Below, piece by piece: positions 37,006 through 45,647 of a DNA stretch of 58,715 nucleotides. The notes beneath the pieces are model-generated. The model did not search any database. It was not told the origin of the DNA and was given only the letters and a program-made list of their open reading frames with translations. The DNA comes from Caryophanales bacterium UBA7642 (GTDB lineage Bacteria; Bacillota_I; Bacilli_A; RFN20; CAG-288). Position 1 is the first letter of the stretch; each line of letters opens with the position of its first letter. The DNA lies in assembly GCA_002483745.1 (NCBI GenBank), contig DLIM01000006.1:18193-76907 (forward strand), in the 5' to 3' direction. The translations under genes were made by a program, and so were the position numbers.

Positions 37006-38301
37006 CTAAACTACTAAGGTTGCTAATTCGTTAGTCCTTAAGGAGAAATTGAAGACCCGGTCTTTAACGATGACATCAATTCTCTTTTCCGGCCCTTCGT
37101 TCAGCAGTTCTACGACAATACTGTTATCCGGATTTAAAAAGGCGGTGGAAAGAATGTTCTCTTTGCTTGTAGTCTCAATGTTGTAGGCATCTTTCTGGAT
37201 GAAGTGAGCAAAGTGATAGACTCCATAGAAAGAGCTGTTGACTCTTAGTTTTTTCCCTCTTTTCATGATTAAGGCTTCACAGTAGTTTCCAACATGGTTA
37301 GGACCGCCTTTTTCATCGAGAAGCAGGTTCCAATCAAAGAAAGCAGTAGCCCCGTTATTGCTGTCTAAAAGGTAGTTCTTGAAGTACCTAATGGCTCCAT
37401 CATAGTTGCCGATAGCTGAGGTGGGGTCTTCTCTATTGAGATTAAGGAGCTCTAGACAGCCCTCCGAGAAGATTAAGTCACGGTCAGGATAGGTGTCCTT
37501 TACTAGTTTTATCTGATCGTTTTGATAGCCTTCATACCAATGGTAGGCTAAACCCTTAAAGACTTTTTTGTCTTTGTCCAATGAGTAAAGCGTGTTTGCC
37601 CAATTCATCAGGTGATCACGATTGTGGTCATAGCCATAGATATCACACTCGGGAAGGTACTTCTTAACGATTGTTGCATACTGGTATTCCTCTTCAGGAG
37701 TGAAGAGACAGCTTTCCCAGGTCTGAGTGGCTTCCGGCTCATTTTGGACAGTGAGAGCGGAGATAGTCAATCCTTCCTTCTTCATGTTCTCAACATAGAG
37801 AGCAAGGTATTTAGCGGCCATATCGTAATATTCGGGAAGCAAAGTTCCGCCATGGCATTTATCCTGGTTGCTTTTGTATTTAGCTAAAGGCGACCAGCAA
37901 GAGGCTAGAAGAGTAAGATTGGTGACTTTATTAGCTTCCTTAATGAATGGAATGATCTCCATTCTGTCATGAACTAAAGTGAAATCCGAGAGATCATCTT
38001 CTCTGGCATAGTCATAGGGAGCAATAGAGAAATCACAGCTTCCGACTGTGGTCCTTCCTAAGTTATAGTGAAGACCTCTTCTAGAAAAGAGAATCTTCAT
38101 CACTAACAGTTGGTTCATTCGGTTAAGGGTGTAGTAGACATGAGCCGAACTTTCAGTAAAAGCACCTCCAAACCCCTTTATTTGCTGTCTTTTGACTGAT
38201 TGGTTGACATTTATAGTAGGGTAGGAAGCCTCTTTTTTGGAAAAAAGAATCTTTTTATGGAGCCGATAATCCTTACTGCTTCGATAAATATGAGCAATCA
38301 T
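37006..38301 (-). CDS. GH30 family glycosidase (glucosylceramidase/beta-glucosidase type), cytoplasmic
   Basis: 431 residues covering the GH30 barrel and a small beta domain. Early GFGGAFTESSA, general acid/base Glu188 in VQNEPE and the nucleophile Glu280 in FSEGCLE match the family. GH30 subfamily 1-type enzymes cleave beta-glucosides; other GH30 members act on beta-xylose, beta-fucose or beta-1,6-glucan links, so the substrate is open. No signal peptide is visible, so it should act on imported oligosaccharides or glycosides. It is transcribed alone, away from the glycogen genes. Confidence 0.85.
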   Translation of the reverse strand: MIAHIYRSSKDYRLHKKILFSKKEASYPTINVNQSVKRQQIKGFGGAFTESSAHVYYTLNRMNQLLVMKILFSRRGLHYNLGRTTVGSCDFSIAPYDYAREDDLSDFTLVHDRMEIIPFIKEANKVTNLTLLASCWSPLAKYKSNQDKCHGGTLLPEYYDMAAKYLALYVENMKKEGLTISALTVQNEPEATQTWESCLFTPEEEYQYATIVKKYLPECDIYGYDHNRDHLMNWANTLYSLDKDKKVFKGLAYHWYEGYQNDQIKLVKDTYPDRDLIFSEGCLELLNLNREDPTSAIGNYDGAIRYFKNYLLDSNNGATAFFDWNLLLDEKGGPNHVGNYCEALIMKRGKKLRVNSSFYGVYHFAHFIQKDAYNIETTSKENILSTAFLNPDNSIVVELLNEGPEKRIDVIVKDRVFNFSLRTNELATLVV

Positions 38302-38412
38302 TTAAATTTCTTTTCTCTACTTAAGTAAATTAAATATTCTTATTTTAACTATTGTTTAGCTAGTAGTGCAATTAAAGAAAGCAAAAAAGGCTAAATTGTA
38401 TCTTAAATTTAG

Positions 38413-38443
38413 GTTTCTTTTAGTAAAAAGTGTCAAAAGAAAC
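38413..38443. repeat. Inverted repeat upstream of the glg genes
   Basis: Perfect 9-bp arms GTTTCTTTT/AAAAGAAAC with a 13-base spacer in the 363-base spacer between the GH30 and glgC starts. The AT-rich stem could be an operator or a weak hairpin. Confidence 0.45.
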
Positions 38444-38504
38444 TGCTTTTTTCCTATAAAGGTTTCTTGTTAAAAAATTAGTAGTAAAATAAAAACATAG
38501 AAAG

Positions 38505-38629
38505 GCTTTCAAACTCACCAGTCAGTTTTTACTTAAGATTTTCTGAAAGAAAGTCTCATATTTCACTTTTGTTAAAAAAGGAGTGAAATATGGCAAGTAC
38601 TAGAGATATAATAATTGTAGTTTGAAAGC
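38505..38629 (+). repeat. Nested inverted repeats in the glgC upstream region
   Basis: An outer perfect 11-bp pair (38505-38515 and 38619-38629, AGTTTGAAAGC) encloses an inner perfect 11-bp pair (38557-38567 and 38582-38592, AGTGAAATATG) with a 14-base loop. An imperfect hairpin lies at about 38537-38556. A -10-like TAAAAT at 38485-38490 would start transcription just before the outer arm, so the region could fold as a branched leader. The outer left arm also resembles a cre site missing one base. Confidence 0.5.
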
Positions 38630-38636
38630 GTTTACA
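38607..38636 (+). promoter_or_regulatory. -10 element and CcpA-type cre site for glgC-glgD-glgA
   Basis: TATAAT at 38607-38612 is followed at 38623-38636 by TGAAAGCGTTTACA, which fits the cre consensus TGWAANCGNTNWCA at every position. The cre lies at about +4 to +17, where bound CcpA would normally block transcription. This suggests catabolite repression of glycogen synthesis. No CcpA gene is in the window. Confidence 0.7.
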
Positions 38637-38664
38637 AGAAGCCAAGCAAAGGAGGCCTATCTTT

Positions 38665-39774
38665 ATGAAAGAAGAGATGGTTGCAATGATCCTCGCCGGT
38701 GGCCGTGGCACACGTTTACAGTCATTGACGGCGAAAGTCGCTAAGCCAGCTGTGTTTTTTGGTGGTAAGTATCGTATTATTGATTTTCCTCTCTCCAATG
38801 TTGCTAATTCTGGTATTCATGCAGTTGGTGTAGCTACTCAGTATGAATCAACTGCGCTCAATAACTATATTGGTACTGGAAGGAACTGGGGCTTAAATGG
38901 AAATGGAGCTTTAACTTCTATTCTCCCTCCTAGAGAGACTCCTAAAGGTGCTAACTGGTATTCTGGAACAGCTGATGCTATTTATCAGAATATTGATTGG
39001 CTAGATAAGACACACTGTGAATATGTTGTCATTCTTTCAGGCGATCATGTGTATAAGATGGATTATTCTGAGATGCTTAACTTCCATAAGAAGAATGCCG
39101 CTGATGTTACTATTTCCTGCATCAAGGTTCCTTTATCTGAGGCACCCAGGTTTGGTATTGTCTGCACTGATAAGGAAAACCGTATTAATGAATTCCAAGA
39201 GAAACCTAAGGTTCCTAAATCAGATTATGCATCAATGGGTATTTATATTTTTACCTATTCTCTATTAAGAGAAGCTTTGATTGCTGATGCCGACAACAAG
39301 AAATCAACTCATGATTTCGGTAAGGATATTCTTCCTGATTTTCTAGCTTCAGGAAAGAGACTCTTTGCTTATCCATTCACTGGTTATTGGAAGGATGTTG
39401 GAACTATTCATTCTCTTTGGGAATCCAATATGGATCTTCTTGATGATAAATGCACCCTTGATCTCTTCTCTGATGAGTTCAAGATCTATTCAGCTGATAC
39501 TTTCTCAACTCCTCAGTTTATCTCTCCTTCAGCCTCGGTCGATGATTGCATCATCAACCAAGGTGCTGTCATTAGAGGCCAGATTGTTCATTCAGTCATC
39601 TCTAATGAGGTCACTGTTGAAAAAGGCGCTTATGTTCAGGATAGTTTTGTGATGCCTGGAGCTATCATCAAAGCCGGTGTCAAGGTCATTGATGCCATTG
39701 TCGGTAGTTCAGTGGTAGTCGATAAAGACAAGATTGGCACTCCTACTGATGCTCTTCTTGTGAATGATAAGTAA
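38665..39774 (+). CDS. glgC: Glucose-1-phosphate adenylyltransferase, catalytic subunit
   Basis: Makes ADP-glucose from ATP and glucose-1-phosphate, the committed step of glycogen synthesis. The nucleotidyltransferase motif is AMILAGGRGTRLQSLT, followed by KPAVFFGGKYRIIDFPLSN, a GTADAIYQN loop and a C-terminal left-handed beta-helix of hexapeptide-like repeats. 369 residues. AAAGGAGG lies 9 bases before the ATG. It is the first gene of glgC-glgD-glgA. Confidence 0.95.
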   Translation: MKEEMVAMILAGGRGTRLQSLTAKVAKPAVFFGGKYRIIDFPLSNVANSGIHAVGVATQYESTALNNYIGTGRNWGLNGNGALTSILPPRETPKGANWYSGTADAIYQNIDWLDKTHCEYVVILSGDHVYKMDYSEMLNFHKKNAADVTISCIKVPLSEAPRFGIVCTDKENRINEFQEKPKVPKSDYASMGIYIFTYSLLREALIADADNKKSTHDFGKDILPDFLASGKRLFAYPFTGYWKDVGTIHSLWESNMDLLDDKCTLDLFSDEFKIYSADTFSTPQFISPSASVDDCIINQGAVIRGQIVHSVISNEVTVEKGAYVQDSFVMPGAIIKAGVKVIDAIVGSSVVVDKDKIGTPTDALLVNDK

Positions 39775-39791
39775 AAGGGAGGGAGATAATC

Positions 39792-40907
39792 ATGTCAGTC
39801 AAAGTACTTGGCTTAGTTAATTGCTTCGATAATCCGGAATTTGGCCCGATGACACGTCATCGTTCCATTGCCTCTACTTCCTTCTTAGGACGTTATGCTT
39901 TTATGGATATGGCTTTGTCGAACTTCTTGAATTCCCATATTCCTTCAATTGGTATTCTCTGTCAGAACCATATTAGATCTTTAACTAGACACGTTGGCTC
40001 TGGAAGAGCCTGGACTTCTAATACGAAAATCGGTGATTTCCAGATTCTTTATGATGAACCTAATGTTGCTAATCCTGGATATAACACTGATGTTGCTGAT
40101 TTGACTGAGAACCGTTGGTTCTTGAAGCAAGTTAATCCTGATTATGTGGTTATTGCACCTCCATATATGGTTTATGAAGCTAACTTTGATGCCTTAATCA
40201 AGGACCATATTGCTTCTGGTGCCCGTATCACGATGCTTTATACTCATGCCACTAACTTGAAGAGAGCGTTTATTAATACTAACAAACTTTTAATCTCTGA
40301 AAGAGGCAAGGTTACGAAGATGGAGCCTAACCGTGGCGAAAGCGAAGAAGGCGATGTTTCTTTATGCACATACATCATGGATTACCCGATGCTTGAGAGT
40401 CTTCTTGAATATGCTAAAGGGACTTCTTCTTTCTTTGGCTTAGCTGATACCTTGAATTATCTTTCTCCCTCAGTCCTGATCAGAGCGGTCAAACATAATG
40501 ACTATGTGAGATCATTTGATTCCTTAAGCCACTATTTAAAGTTCTCCCTCGAGCTTCTTGATGAAACTACCTTCCATCAGCTTTTCAAGGACAAATGGCC
40601 GATTTATACTAAGACTTATGATACTCCTCCGGTTCTTTATAAGCATGGCTGCCAGGTGGAGAACTCCTATATTGCAAATGGCTCCATCATTGAAGGAACG
40701 GTTATCAATTCTGTCTTAGGAAGAGGGGTAGTTGTTAAGAAAGGGACTGTCATCAAGAATGCGGTCATCGGCTCTGATGCCATCATTGATGAGAACACCC
40801 ATATTGAGAACGCTGTTGTCGATAAGGAAGCTCAGGTTCTTCATATTTCGGAAGTTGTGGGAACTTTGGATGATCCTCTCTATATAGCTAGAGGAGACAT
40901 CGTTTAA
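39792..40907 (+). CDS. glgD: Glycogen biosynthesis protein GlgD
   Basis: GlgC paralogue found with GlgC in Firmicutes, where it modifies GlgC activity in a mixed complex. The glycine-rich ATP loop of GlgC is replaced by a FDNPEFGPMTRHRSIASTSF segment, the usual sign of the non-catalytic subunit. The C-terminal beta-helix is kept. It starts 17 bases after glgC with AAGGGAGGGAG upstream, and its TAATG end overlaps the glgA start. Confidence 0.93.
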   Translation: MSVKVLGLVNCFDNPEFGPMTRHRSIASTSFLGRYAFMDMALSNFLNSHIPSIGILCQNHIRSLTRHVGSGRAWTSNTKIGDFQILYDEPNVANPGYNTDVADLTENRWFLKQVNPDYVVIAPPYMVYEANFDALIKDHIASGARITMLYTHATNLKRAFINTNKLLISERGKVTKMEPNRGESEEGDVSLCTYIMDYPMLESLLEYAKGTSSFFGLADTLNYLSPSVLIRAVKHNDYVRSFDSLSHYLKFSLELLDETTFHQLFKDKWPIYTKTYDTPPVLYKHGCQVENSYIANGSIIEGTVINSVLGRGVVVKKGTVIKNAVIGSDAIIDENTHIENAVVDKEAQVLHISEVVGTLDDPLYIARGDIV

Positions 40908-42313
40908 TGAATATCCTTCTCGTCACTAGTGAAGCCTTACCTTATGCTAAGTCAGGCGGTTTAGCTGATTTCATCTATTCCTATTCCAAAGCCTTAGTCA
41001 AGGAAGGTGAGAAGGCTTCTGTCATTATGCCTCTTTATAACATCGTCAAACAGAAGCATCCTGAAGTTACTCAGCAGCTATTTGATCAGTTTGAATTCAA
41101 AATGAACTGGAGAACCCAGGGCTGTGGCGTTTTCCATGTTGTTAACCATGGGGTTGATTTCTATTTTACGGCTATGGATAGATTTGAAAGAGATAACCTT
41201 TATGGCTATGGTGACGATAATGAAAGATTTGCCTGTTTTATGATGGCAGTCAATACCTTTATCACTAGGCATAATGATTTTGATGTGGTTCACTGCAATG
41301 ACTGGGAGACGGCGGTCCTACCTTTGCTTTTAAACTATAATTCCAAGTCAATCAAGACCGTTCTTACTATTCATAATCCTGCTTATCAGGGCTGGGCTAA
41401 AAGAGAAGACCTTTCTTTATACTTCAATCTTCATACTGGCTATTATGACACCGGCTATGCCCGTCTAGGCGATTCCTTCAACTATTTGAAGACTGGTATT
41501 ATGTCAGCTGATAAGGTCAATACGGTCTCTAAGACGCATGCTAATGAATTGATCAATGATCACAACGGCTTTGGCGGAATCGGAGCCATTATTGATTGGT
41601 GCCGTCACTTTGATTTTTCCGGAATTGTCAACGGACTTGATACTGAAGTTTGGAATCCTCAGACCGATAAAAATTTAGCCAAGAACTATGGTATTGAAGA
41701 CTATCAGGAAGGGAAAAGAGCAAATAGAGAAGCTATCCTCAAGAAGTTAGGCATGAAGGATGACTTTAAAGGACCCTTATTCTCGGCTATTACTAGGCTT
41801 TCTGGTCAAAAAGGCGTTGAAAGAATCATGGATACCTTTGCTAATCTCCATGCAGCCGATGCCCGTTTGATTGTTATTGGAACCGGTGAGATGGAGAATC
41901 AATTCCTCTATAAATCGCTTCCTTATCCGGAAGTGTATTTCATTAAACGCTATGATGAAAGCTTGGCCCATCTTCTCTATGCCGCCTCTGATTATTTCCT
42001 GATGCCTAGCTACTTTGAACCCTGTGGGACTTCTCAATTGATTTCTATGCGTTATGGAACCGTTCCGATTGTTTCTAATGTCGGCGGCCTTAATGATACC
42101 GTCAAGGATCTATCAAGAGGCCAAGAGGCTACCGGCTTTGTCTTCAACAATTCTGATTATTATGGCTTCATCAATTGCTTTAGGGCCGCTGAGGATTACT
42201 TCCATAATCCTAACTTCCATGTCTTAATTGAAAACGGCATGAAGGGCGATTATAGCTGGTCCAAATCGGCTAAAGAGTACTTGGCGCTTTATAATTCAAT
42301 CAGTTGGAAGTAG
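40907..42313 (+). CDS. glgA: Glycogen synthase
   Basis: GT5 enzyme that extends alpha-1,4-glucan from ADP-glucose. The N-terminal KSGGLADF matches the ADP-glucose-binding KxGGL motif. HNPAYQGW and a C-terminal PSYFEPCGTSQL region with the donor-site Glu are also present. 468 residues is normal. No branching enzyme or phosphorylase gene is next to it; the debranching pullulanase lies in the ftsK operon. Confidence 0.95.
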   Translation: MNILLVTSEALPYAKSGGLADFIYSYSKALVKEGEKASVIMPLYNIVKQKHPEVTQQLFDQFEFKMNWRTQGCGVFHVVNHGVDFYFTAMDRFERDNLYGYGDDNERFACFMMAVNTFITRHNDFDVVHCNDWETAVLPLLLNYNSKSIKTVLTIHNPAYQGWAKREDLSLYFNLHTGYYDTGYARLGDSFNYLKTGIMSADKVNTVSKTHANELINDHNGFGGIGAIIDWCRHFDFSGIVNGLDTEVWNPQTDKNLAKNYGIEDYQEGKRANREAILKKLGMKDDFKGPLFSAITRLSGQKGVERIMDTFANLHAADARLIVIGTGEMENQFLYKSLPYPEVYFIKRYDESLAHLLYAASDYFLMPSYFEPCGTSQLISMRYGTVPIVSNVGGLNDTVKDLSRGQEATGFVFNNSDYYGFINCFRAAEDYFHNPNFHVLIENGMKGDYSWSKSAKEYLALYNSISWK

Positions 42314-42394
42314 AAGGATTTCTTCTCTTGGCGTTAGTTTCGTGCCGATAAAGCCGATTAGAAGAGCATCAAGACTAAATCGCTCAATTTTTTG

Positions 42395-42423
42395 TTTACT
42401 TTCAAACTGGCTGGCTTTATAAT
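42395..42423 (+). promoter_or_regulatory. Promoter for rpmF
   Basis: TTTACT (42395-42400), 17 bases, TATAAT (42418-42423), 47 bases before the rpmF ATG. AACGGAGG is the ribosome site. Confidence 0.65.
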
Positions 42424-42469
42424 AAGCCTTGCTGTTTAGAAGAAAAGAATATAACGGAGGTAAAGTGAT

Positions 42470-42655
42470 ATGGCAGTACCTTTTAGAAGAACTGGCGTCA
42501 CCGCTAAGAGACTTAGAAGACAGCATTTAGGATTAAAGGCTACCAATGTATCGGCTTGCCCGAACTGTGGAGCTATGGTTAGACCCCATCATGTCTGCCC
42601 TAATTGCGGTTATTACAACGGCAAGAAGGTCATTGACGTTAAGGAAAAGGCTTAA
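42470..42655 (+). CDS. rpmF: 50S ribosomal protein L32
   Basis: 61-residue large-subunit protein. The basic N-terminus MAVPFRRTGVTAKRLRR and the zinc ribbon CPNCG...CPNCG are the L32 hallmarks. The DUF177/YceD gene that often precedes rpmF in Firmicutes is not present here; glgA is upstream. Its own promoter and terminator make it a single-gene unit. Confidence 0.95.
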   Translation: MAVPFRRTGVTAKRLRRQHLGLKATNVSACPNCGAMVRPHHVCPNCGYYNGKKVIDVKEKA

Positions 42656-42685
42656 TACCTTCTCTCTGTTTCTGTTTTAGAAAAT

Positions 42686-42710
42686 AAACCCACTCAAGGT
42701 GGGTTTTTTA
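42686..42710 (+). terminator. Intrinsic terminator after rpmF
   Basis: AACCCAC/GTGGGTT stem with a 5-base loop followed by TTTTTA. Confidence 0.8.
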
Positions 42711-42729
42711 TTCTTGTTAGGAGGAATGA

Positions 42730-43179
42730 ATGACATTCTTAGAAAAAATTACTTTTTTGACTGGTAAGTTCCTTCAACTTTCTCAGTATGTCCTTAAAAA
42801 CGCCTATCGTGCCGTCTCTTTAATCGATGCTAAAGAAAAATATGATCAGAAGGAAGAGAAAAGCTTAGTCTTAGCAGCTAGCGAAGTCAAAGCCATCAGT
42901 CTTATTACTGATATGGAGAACAAAGGCTCTGCTGAATTAATATCCTTCTTCAACGATAAAGGCTTAGATGAAAAAGATAAGGCTTCTTTGAAGACACTTC
43001 TTCTGAAGAGAGACTATCTGGTTTCTTATTTTTATATTGATAATGCTAATAGTCTTGCTAAAGAAGATCCTGGCATCTATGAGAGCAAGATTGCCGAGCT
43101 TAATGACTATTGCTCAATGGCTACTAAGCTTAATAAGTCCTTGTCTAAGGTCTGCGATGATATTTATGAGACGATGTAA
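42730..43179 (+). CDS. Small mostly helical protein of unknown function
   Basis: 149 residues, soluble, rich in Lys, Leu, Ser and Asp and predicted mostly alpha-helical. I recognise no family. A strong GGAGG lies 5 bases before the ATG; another ATG 4 bases earlier is out of frame. It lies between two terminators, so it may be reached by readthrough from rpmF or by an unseen promoter. Confidence 0.7.
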   Translation: MTFLEKITFLTGKFLQLSQYVLKNAYRAVSLIDAKEKYDQKEEKSLVLAASEVKAISLITDMENKGSAELISFFNDKGLDEKDKASLKTLLLKRDYLVSYFYIDNANSLAKEDPGIYESKIAELNDYCSMATKLNKSLSKVCDDIYETM

Positions 43180-43184
43180 GTATT

Positions 43185-43215
43185 AAACCGGTCTTGAAAG
43201 GGACCGGTTTTTTCT
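43185..43215 (+). terminator. Intrinsic terminator
   Basis: AAACCGGTC/GACCGGTTT, a perfect 9-bp stem with an 8-base loop, followed by TTTCTTT. Confidence 0.88.
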
Positions 43216-43298
43216 TTCAAAAGAGGCTTTTAGCCAAGAAAGTTGAAACTTTTTTGTAGTATTTAGCAGTTCTTCTTAATTTATACTAGATTATCGAC

Positions 43299-43304
43299 TA
43301 TAAT
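43299..43304 (+). promoter_or_regulatory. -10 element for the rsmB-rlmN-prpC-prkC-rsgA-rpe block
   Basis: TATAAT 25 bases before the start of the rsmB-like gene. A TTAATT 17 bases upstream is a weak -35. Confidence 0.5.
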
Positions 43305-43329
43305 TAATAAATACAGGTGAAATTTTAAC

Positions 43330-44607
43330 ATGGAAGATTTAATACCAGCGTATCTGGCCGTTAAGCAGATTATCTCTGAAAGAAAGCCTTATGCTTCCAC
43401 TATCTTTAAAGTCCTTCAGACAGAGAAGGTTGCTCCTTCTTCAGCTAAGAGGATTAGGGTAGTTGTTTACGGAGTTTTGAATAACTATAACAAGCTTTGC
43501 TTTGAGTCATTGAATATCTTTGACGAATATAAGAAAGATTCTGATGAATCATTTTTGAACATTGTCACTATCTATGAAATCAGGACTTTCCCTGAAGATG
43601 AAGAGGAGATTCTGACTTCTTATATCAATTCTTTTGAGGTTTTGCGTTTGTTTGGTGACGCCAAGACCAATTCTAACAAGATCAAGGAAGCATTAAAGAC
43701 TCCTTTTAAGATTCCCGATGAAGTTAAGGAACTGCCTTTCTCTTATAATGCTTTGACTCTAGAAATGCCGGAATTCCTTTTAAAGATTATGTTTAAGGAA
43801 TTAGGTGGCGATAAAGCAATTGAGTTATCTTTAGCGCTTCATAAAAAGCCTTTCAATTTCTATCAGGCTAATTTATATAAGACTAATAGTGATTTTCTAA
43901 TCAATGACAAGAGATTCGAGAGTACTAAACTAGTTGATGGCACTATTCTTTATAAGTATCTTTCTACTGATCATACCCCTAAAGAAGTTAAAGAGGCTTT
44001 GCTTTACCGTCTTGACTACTCTTTAGCCTTTCCTTATAGCATTATTGAGCTTCCTCAAGTTTCCCCTAAGATCTTAATGGCTGCTTCCAATCATCCTGAC
44101 ACCGGTGCTTTCTTTGCTATGAAGACTAAGGATCTCTTTGAATCGGAGATTATCAGCTGCTTTGCTAACCCTCTTGTTTACCGTTTAGCTGTTGATGAGA
44201 AGAACAAGAACAATCTGACTTCTTTGACTCCTGTTCTTACTCCGGTTAATTTAATCAAGACCTACTATGATTATGATAGCTTTGATTTAGTTTGCTATGA
44301 AGGCGATGATTCTGGAATCGGTCTTTCTAGAAGGCATCCAGGAGCTTTACCCTCATTGACTTTAAAGAGGATGCAGTCTTCTTTCAAGAAACAGGTAAAT
44401 GATCTTTTAGAAGCTAGTGAGTTTGTTAAGAATAACGGTTATCTGTTATTGACTAACAATGCCATCACAGATTTAGAAGGCGCTGATGTCACTGCTGAAT
44501 TCTTAAAGATGAAGAAAAACTTCAGCTTAGTTAAGGAAGCCTATATTTATCCGATGGAAATGAATAGCGACTCTGGCTACTATGCCATTCTTAGGAGAAA
44601 AGAATAA
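43330..44607 (+). CDS. RsmB-family protein lacking catalytic cysteines (probable pseudoenzyme)
   Basis: It holds the place of rsmB (16S rRNA m5C967 methyltransferase) immediately before rlmN. The N-terminal half fits a NusB-like RNA-binding domain. The C-terminal half follows the RsmB pattern, including GIGLSRRHPGALPSL and the helix and strand after it (VKNNGYLLLT). The active site is gone: the PCSG position reads Asp-Asp-Ser-Gly (about 326-329), the TCS position reads Thr-Asn-Asn (375-377), and the SAM loop reads ASNHPDTGA instead of AAPGGKT. The frame is intact with no stops, so it is probably a maintained non-catalytic protein rather than a dead gene. Confidence 0.75.
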   Translation: MEDLIPAYLAVKQIISERKPYASTIFKVLQTEKVAPSSAKRIRVVVYGVLNNYNKLCFESLNIFDEYKKDSDESFLNIVTIYEIRTFPEDEEEILTSYINSFEVLRLFGDAKTNSNKIKEALKTPFKIPDEVKELPFSYNALTLEMPEFLLKIMFKELGGDKAIELSLALHKKPFNFYQANLYKTNSDFLINDKRFESTKLVDGTILYKYLSTDHTPKEVKEALLYRLDYSLAFPYSIIELPQVSPKILMAASNHPDTGAFFAMKTKDLFESEIISCFANPLVYRLAVDEKNKNNLTSLTPVLTPVNLIKTYYDYDSFDLVCYEGDDSGIGLSRRHPGALPSLTLKRMQSSFKKQVNDLLEASEFVKNNGYLLLTNNAITDLEGADVTAEFLKMKKNFSLVKEAYIYPMEMNSDSGYYAILRRKE

Positions 44608-45647
44608 TGAAAAGTATTTACTCCTTCTCACTTGAAGAGCTTACTGCTGAGATGCTTCGTTTAGGGCAGTCAAAGTTCCGTTCTAAACAGATTTTTGCTT
44701 GGCTTTATAAGAAAAACGCTTCTAACTTTGATGAGATGAGTGATATCTCTAAAGATTTCAGAGAAGTCTTAAAGGCTAACTATGACTTTAATTTGCCTTC
44801 TCCGACTATTACTCAGGAATCACGTGATGGCACTGTCAAATGCCTTTTTAAGCTTGATGATGGGGAAGAGGTTGAAAGTGTTTTAATGCATTATATCTAT
44901 GGATATAGTGTCTGTGTAACTAGTGAAGTTGGCTGCAATATGGGCTGCGCTTTCTGCGCTTCTGGGCTTTTAAAGAAGAAAAGAGTCTTGCTTCCTCATG
45001 AGATGCTAGGTCAGGTAATAGCCTTTGATAAATATTTGAAGAAGAAGGATCCGGCTTTAGGTGTCACTCATGTGGTTGTTATGGGAACAGGTGAGCCTTT
45101 TGATAACTACGATAACGTTTTATCTTTTGTTAGGATTGTCAATTCTCCCTTTGGACTTGATATTGGTGCTAGGCACATCACTATTTCTACCTGCGGTATT
45201 GCTCCAAAGATTGTTAAATTCGGCAAGGAAGGCTTGCAGGTTAACTTAGCTATTTCTCTTCATGCCCCGAATGATGAGCTGAGAGATAAACTGATGCCTA
45301 TCAATAAGGCTTATCCGTTAGAGGTTTTAATTCCTGCCATTATCCAATACCAGAAAGATAGCGGAAGAAGAGTTACTTTTGAATATATCCTGATTAAAGG
45401 CGTTAATGATTCTATCGATGAAGCTAGGGAGCTTTTCAATTTGATTGCTCCGACTTTCGGTTATGTCAATTTAATCCCTTATAATCCGGTTATGGAGAAC
45501 GGCTTTGAAAGAAGCCCGGATGAGAATATCGAGCTTTTCCATGATTTCCTTTTACAGAAAGGCGTTAAATCAACTATCAGAAAGGAATTCGGAAGCGATA
45601 TTGATGCTGCCTGTGGACAGCTGAGGGCTAAATATGCAAAAAAATAG
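44607..45647 (+). CDS. rlmN: 23S rRNA (adenine2503-C2)/tRNA methyltransferase RlmN
   Basis: Radical SAM enzyme that methylates C2 of A2503 in 23S rRNA and A37 in some tRNAs. The cluster motif CxxxCxxC is Cys110/Cys114/Cys117 and the C-terminal methyl-carrying Cys is Cys336 in AACGQL. 346 residues. It overlaps the preceding stop by one base (TAATG) and the prpC start by 14 bases. Confidence 0.95.
   Translation: MKSIYSFSLEELTAEMLRLGQSKFRSKQIFAWLYKKNASNFDEMSDISKDFREVLKANYDFNLPSPTITQESRDGTVKCLFKLDDGEEVESVLMHYIYGYSVCVTSEVGCNMGCAFCASGLLKKKRVLLPHEMLGQVIAFDKYLKKKDPALGVTHVVVMGTGEPFDNYDNVLSFVRIVNSPFGLDIGARHITISTCGIAPKIVKFGKEGLQVNLAISLHAPNDELRDKLMPINKAYPLEVLIPAIIQYQKDSGRRVTFEYILIKGVNDSIDEARELFNLIAPTFGYVNLIPYNPVMENGFERSPDENIELFHDFLLQKGVKSTIRKEFGSDIDAACGQLRAKYAKK

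Noticed and set aside
42296..42526. Minus-strand 76-codon open frame across the glgA/rpmF junction
   Set aside because: It overlaps rpmF and its promoter, has no ribosome site and shows no recognisable family; it is taken as chance.
43330..44607. Treating the rsmB-like gene as a decayed pseudogene
   Set aside because: The frame is intact over 425 codons, coupled to rlmN, and keeps conserved non-catalytic regions; a maintained pseudoenzyme fits better.
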